The notes under the pieces: generated by a model | Told to the model about the DNA's origin: nothing | The model's input: the letters and a program-made list of their open reading frames with translations, nothing else | The model's database searches: none | Part shown: positions 62,343 through 64,000 of the stretch, in pieces | How positions within the stretch are numbered: the stretch's first letter is position 1 | How the letters are laid out: every line of letters starts with the position of its first letter | Program-made: the position numbers and the translations under genes | DNA from: Thermus sp. 2.9 | GTDB lineage: Bacteria > Deinococcota > Deinococci > Deinococcales > Thermaceae | Reading direction: 5' to 3' | Length of the DNA stretch: 64,000 bases | Assembly (NCBI RefSeq): GCF_000794385.1 | Contig: NZ_JTJB01000036.1 | Span: forward strand, 1-64,000

Positions 62343-63556
62343 TCTACCAGGTGAACCGGGGAAGGCAGGGGGACGAGGCTTAACCGAGCCTCAGCCTCAA
62401 AGGAGCGGTGCCAGGGAAAAGCGAGGGCCTTAAGGTCTACCCGGTACCCTTCCCACGCCACGTAGGGCCAAAGGGAGGCCACCCCAAGCGCCTCCTCCCC
62501 CAAGGGCTCGGGAAAACGGCCCCGCACCCAAGGCCTCCCCACCTCCCCCCACCAGTAGGCGAAGTAGGCCTCGGCCAAGCGCTGAAGGCGCCCTTCCCGG
62601 TCCCTTAGAAAAAGCCCCCCTTGGGCCAGGGCGCTCCCCAGGTTGTTGGCCGGGGTGCCCCAAGCGGCGTAGGCGGCGAGCCGGCCGTAAAGCCCCAGGG
62701 CCTGGAGGTAGCCCATGAGCCCCGCATCCCCCCGGTTCACCCGGGAAAGGTCCGCCAAAGCCACGGGGTATTGGGCCATCAGGCGGAGGAGGTCTTGGGT
62801 GGCTCCTCTAGGGCTTTTGCCCCCGTAAACGTAAAGGACCAGGTCCGGAATATTCTCCAGGGCCACCTCCTCCGCCCCGGCGCTTCGCAAAAGCCTCCTT
62901 ACCGTCTCCTCTAGGGGCAAGGCCTCATACGGGGTGGTGCGCTCCGCTAAGGCCGCTTCCTCGTGGACCACCGCCACCCTAAGCCCCGGGGAAAGGGCCC
63001 TAAGGAGGAGGACCTGCCCCGCCTCGTCCGCCCCCGGGCGGCTGGGGTAGGGCAGGGCCCGGGCCTCCTTGGGGGCGGGCGAACCCCTTAGGGCATCGTC
63101 CCATACCGCTTCCAGGTAAAGCCCCTTTAGCGCAGCCCACGGGGCAAGGGCGTGGAGCACCTTTAGGTTTCGCTCCCTCCGAGTGGCGTCCCAGCGGGGC
63201 ACCACGCCGAAGAGGAAGACCTCCCCGCCATACCGCGCCTTCCAGGCCAAAAGGGGCCCAAGCCGGGCCAAAGCGTCCTCGGCGGGGAGGTCAAGGTGGC
63301 GGCTTTGCAGGAGCCCGCCATAGGCGAGGGCGTCCAGGCTGGCCACCAACCCCTTCCCCGGGGTGGAAAGAAGCCAGGCCCTAAGGAGGGGGAGGTCCGC
63401 CCCCTCCGGGCCTCGGTAAACCTCCCGGGGAGGACAGCGCACCCCCTCCCAGCCGCACGGGGCCCAGTTGGGCGGGCGGTCGTCCAGGGGGAGGTACAAA
63501 ACCCCCGCCCCCAGGGCCAACCCCCAAAGGAGGGCGAGGAACCCAAGCCTAGCCAC
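62339..63556 (-). CDS. DUF4127 family exported protein
   Basis: 405-aa protein with an N-terminal signal (LGFLALLWGLALGAGVLYLP). DUF4127 features are YLPLDDRPPNW right after the signal, SLDALAYGGLLQSRH, VVPRWDATRRERN, VALADLSRVNRGD and AAWGTPANNLGSALAQGGLF. The family is of unknown function and occurs in Firmicutes and other envelope-bearing bacteria. It lies between trxB (6 bp) and the HD-GYP gene (4-bp overlap), so the three are probably one operon. Confidence 0.82.
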   Translation of the reverse strand: MARLGFLALLWGLALGAGVLYLPLDDRPPNWAPCGWEGVRCPPREVYRGPEGADLPLLRAWLLSTPGKGLVASLDALAYGGLLQSRHLDLPAEDALARLGPLLAWKARYGGEVFLFGVVPRWDATRRERNLKVLHALAPWAALKGLYLEAVWDDALRGSPAPKEARALPYPSRPGADEAGQVLLLRALSPGLRVAVVHEEAALAERTTPYEALPLEETVRRLLRSAGAEEVALENIPDLVLYVYGGKSPRGATQDLLRLMAQYPVALADLSRVNRGDAGLMGYLQALGLYGRLAAYAAWGTPANNLGSALAQGGLFLRDREGRLQRLAEAYFAYWWGEVGRPWVRGRFPEPLGEEALGVASLWPYVAWEGYRVDLKALAFPWHRSFEAEARLSLVPLPSPVHLVE

Positions 63557-63562
63557 GCCTCC

Positions 63563-64000
63563 TTAAGGCTTGGCGGCTTCCTCGTGGGGTTTGGCTTCTT
63601 GTTCCGCCAGGTACTTCTCCGCGGTCATGGCCGCCCGGGTGCCCGCCCCCACGCTGGTGGTGAGCTGGCGGTAGATGGGGTCGGCCACGTCCCCGGCGGC
63701 GAAGATCCCCGGCACCGAGGTGTAGACCTCGTCCCGCACGGCCACGTAGCCATCGGGCCTGAGCTCCACCACCCCCTTAAGGAAGCCGGTGTTGGGCTCG
63801 TGGCCGATGAAGACGAAGACCCCGTCCGTGGGGTAGACGTACTCCTCTCCCGTCTTCAGGTTCTTGAGCCGCACCCCCGTCACCTGGTCCTCGCCCAGGA
63901 TTTCCGTGACCACGTGGGAGAAGAGGAAGTGCATCTTGGGGTTTTGAAAGGCCCGGGCCTGGGCCAGCTTGTTGGCCCTAAGCTCATCCCGGCGGTGGAC
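63563..64000 (-). CDS. trxB: Thioredoxin reductase, C-terminal part (cut by window end)
   Basis: The last 145 codons of an FAD/NADPH disulfide reductase; the gene continues beyond 64000. The visible part starts in the NADPH domain at [18 protein letters not shown] and keeps [40 protein letters not shown] and the FAD motif [20 protein letters not shown]. The redox CxxC lies outside the window. The 3' tail ([13 protein letters not shown]) is charged and probably flexible. Confidence 0.92.
   Translation of the reverse strand, partial: VHRRDELRANKLAQARAFQNPKMHFLFSHVVTEILGEDQVTGVRLKNLKTGEEYVYPTDGVFVFIGHEPNTGFLKGVVELRPDGYVAVRDEVYTSVPGIFAAGDVADPIYRQLTTSVGAGTRAAMTAEKYLAEQEAKPHEEAAKP

Overview
The window reads as chromosomal DNA of a Thermus species. 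GC is very high with strong G/C at third codon positions, most intergenic gaps are very short, and many genes look leaderless (a -10 hexamer 6-8 nt before the start codon). The content is also typical: SlpA S-layer porin, PilT, the rplU-rpmA-obg-nadD-yqeK-LCP-rsfS block, a 2-oxoglutarate dehydrogenase cluster and a branched-chain 2-oxoacid dehydrogenase operon. The encoded proteins are close to, but not identical with, those I remember from T. thermophilus, so I do not name a species.

Layout. 0-4.5 kb: pyrimidine-nucleoside phosphorylase, class II FBP aldolase, pilT, panC. 4.5-9.3 kb: ribosome-assembly and NAD block, ribosomal proteins L21 and L27, tRNA-Ala(GGC), secG. 9.35-10.5 kb: insertion sequence copy A. 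10.5-17.4 kb: a threonine/serine dehydratase, formate-THF ligase, and an arginine operon (argG-argH-GNAT-carA). 17.5-22.8 kb: sucA-sucB-lpd. 22.8-24.2 kb: enoyl-CoA hydratase and ruvA. 24.2-28.0 kb: a two-component system divergent from an ApbE-DUF2271-PepSY module that suggests extracytoplasmic flavin/electron transfer. 28.0-38.8 kb: coproheme decarboxylase with a half-size paralogue, an MscS channel, a 750-aa coiled-coil protein of unknown function, RelA/SpoT, YjbQ, a methyltransferase, a nucleotidyltransferase, BirA, a DUF2203 protein, a zincin and RlmH. 39.3-47.0 kb: branched-chain dehydrogenase (E1a, E1b, E2, E3), 3-hydroxyisobutyrate dehydrogenase, a DUF3054 protein, lipA, lipB; lipoate synthesis sits beside the lipoylated complex. 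47-50.3 kb: an SDR gene split by IS copy B and an FMN-dependent hydroxy-acid oxidase. 50.3-57.3 kb: rplI-rpsR-ssb-rpsF, tRNA-Asn(GTT), uvrB, slpA. 57.5-64 kb: a variant glmS ribozyme and glmS, a GAF/HD-GYP gene split by IS copy C, a DUF4127 protein and trxB (cut by the window end).

Three copies (1142-1144 bp) of one ISAs1-like element are present, each with target duplications. In all three the transposase is split at the same A5G6 run, which suggests -1 frameshifting or slippage.

A caution runs through the annotation. About ten genes, several of them normally essential (obg, secG, argG, sucA, the dehydrogenase E2), are broken by single-base indels, often in G/C runs. The simplest reading is residual sequencing error rather than wholesale gene decay; each case is noted at its gene.
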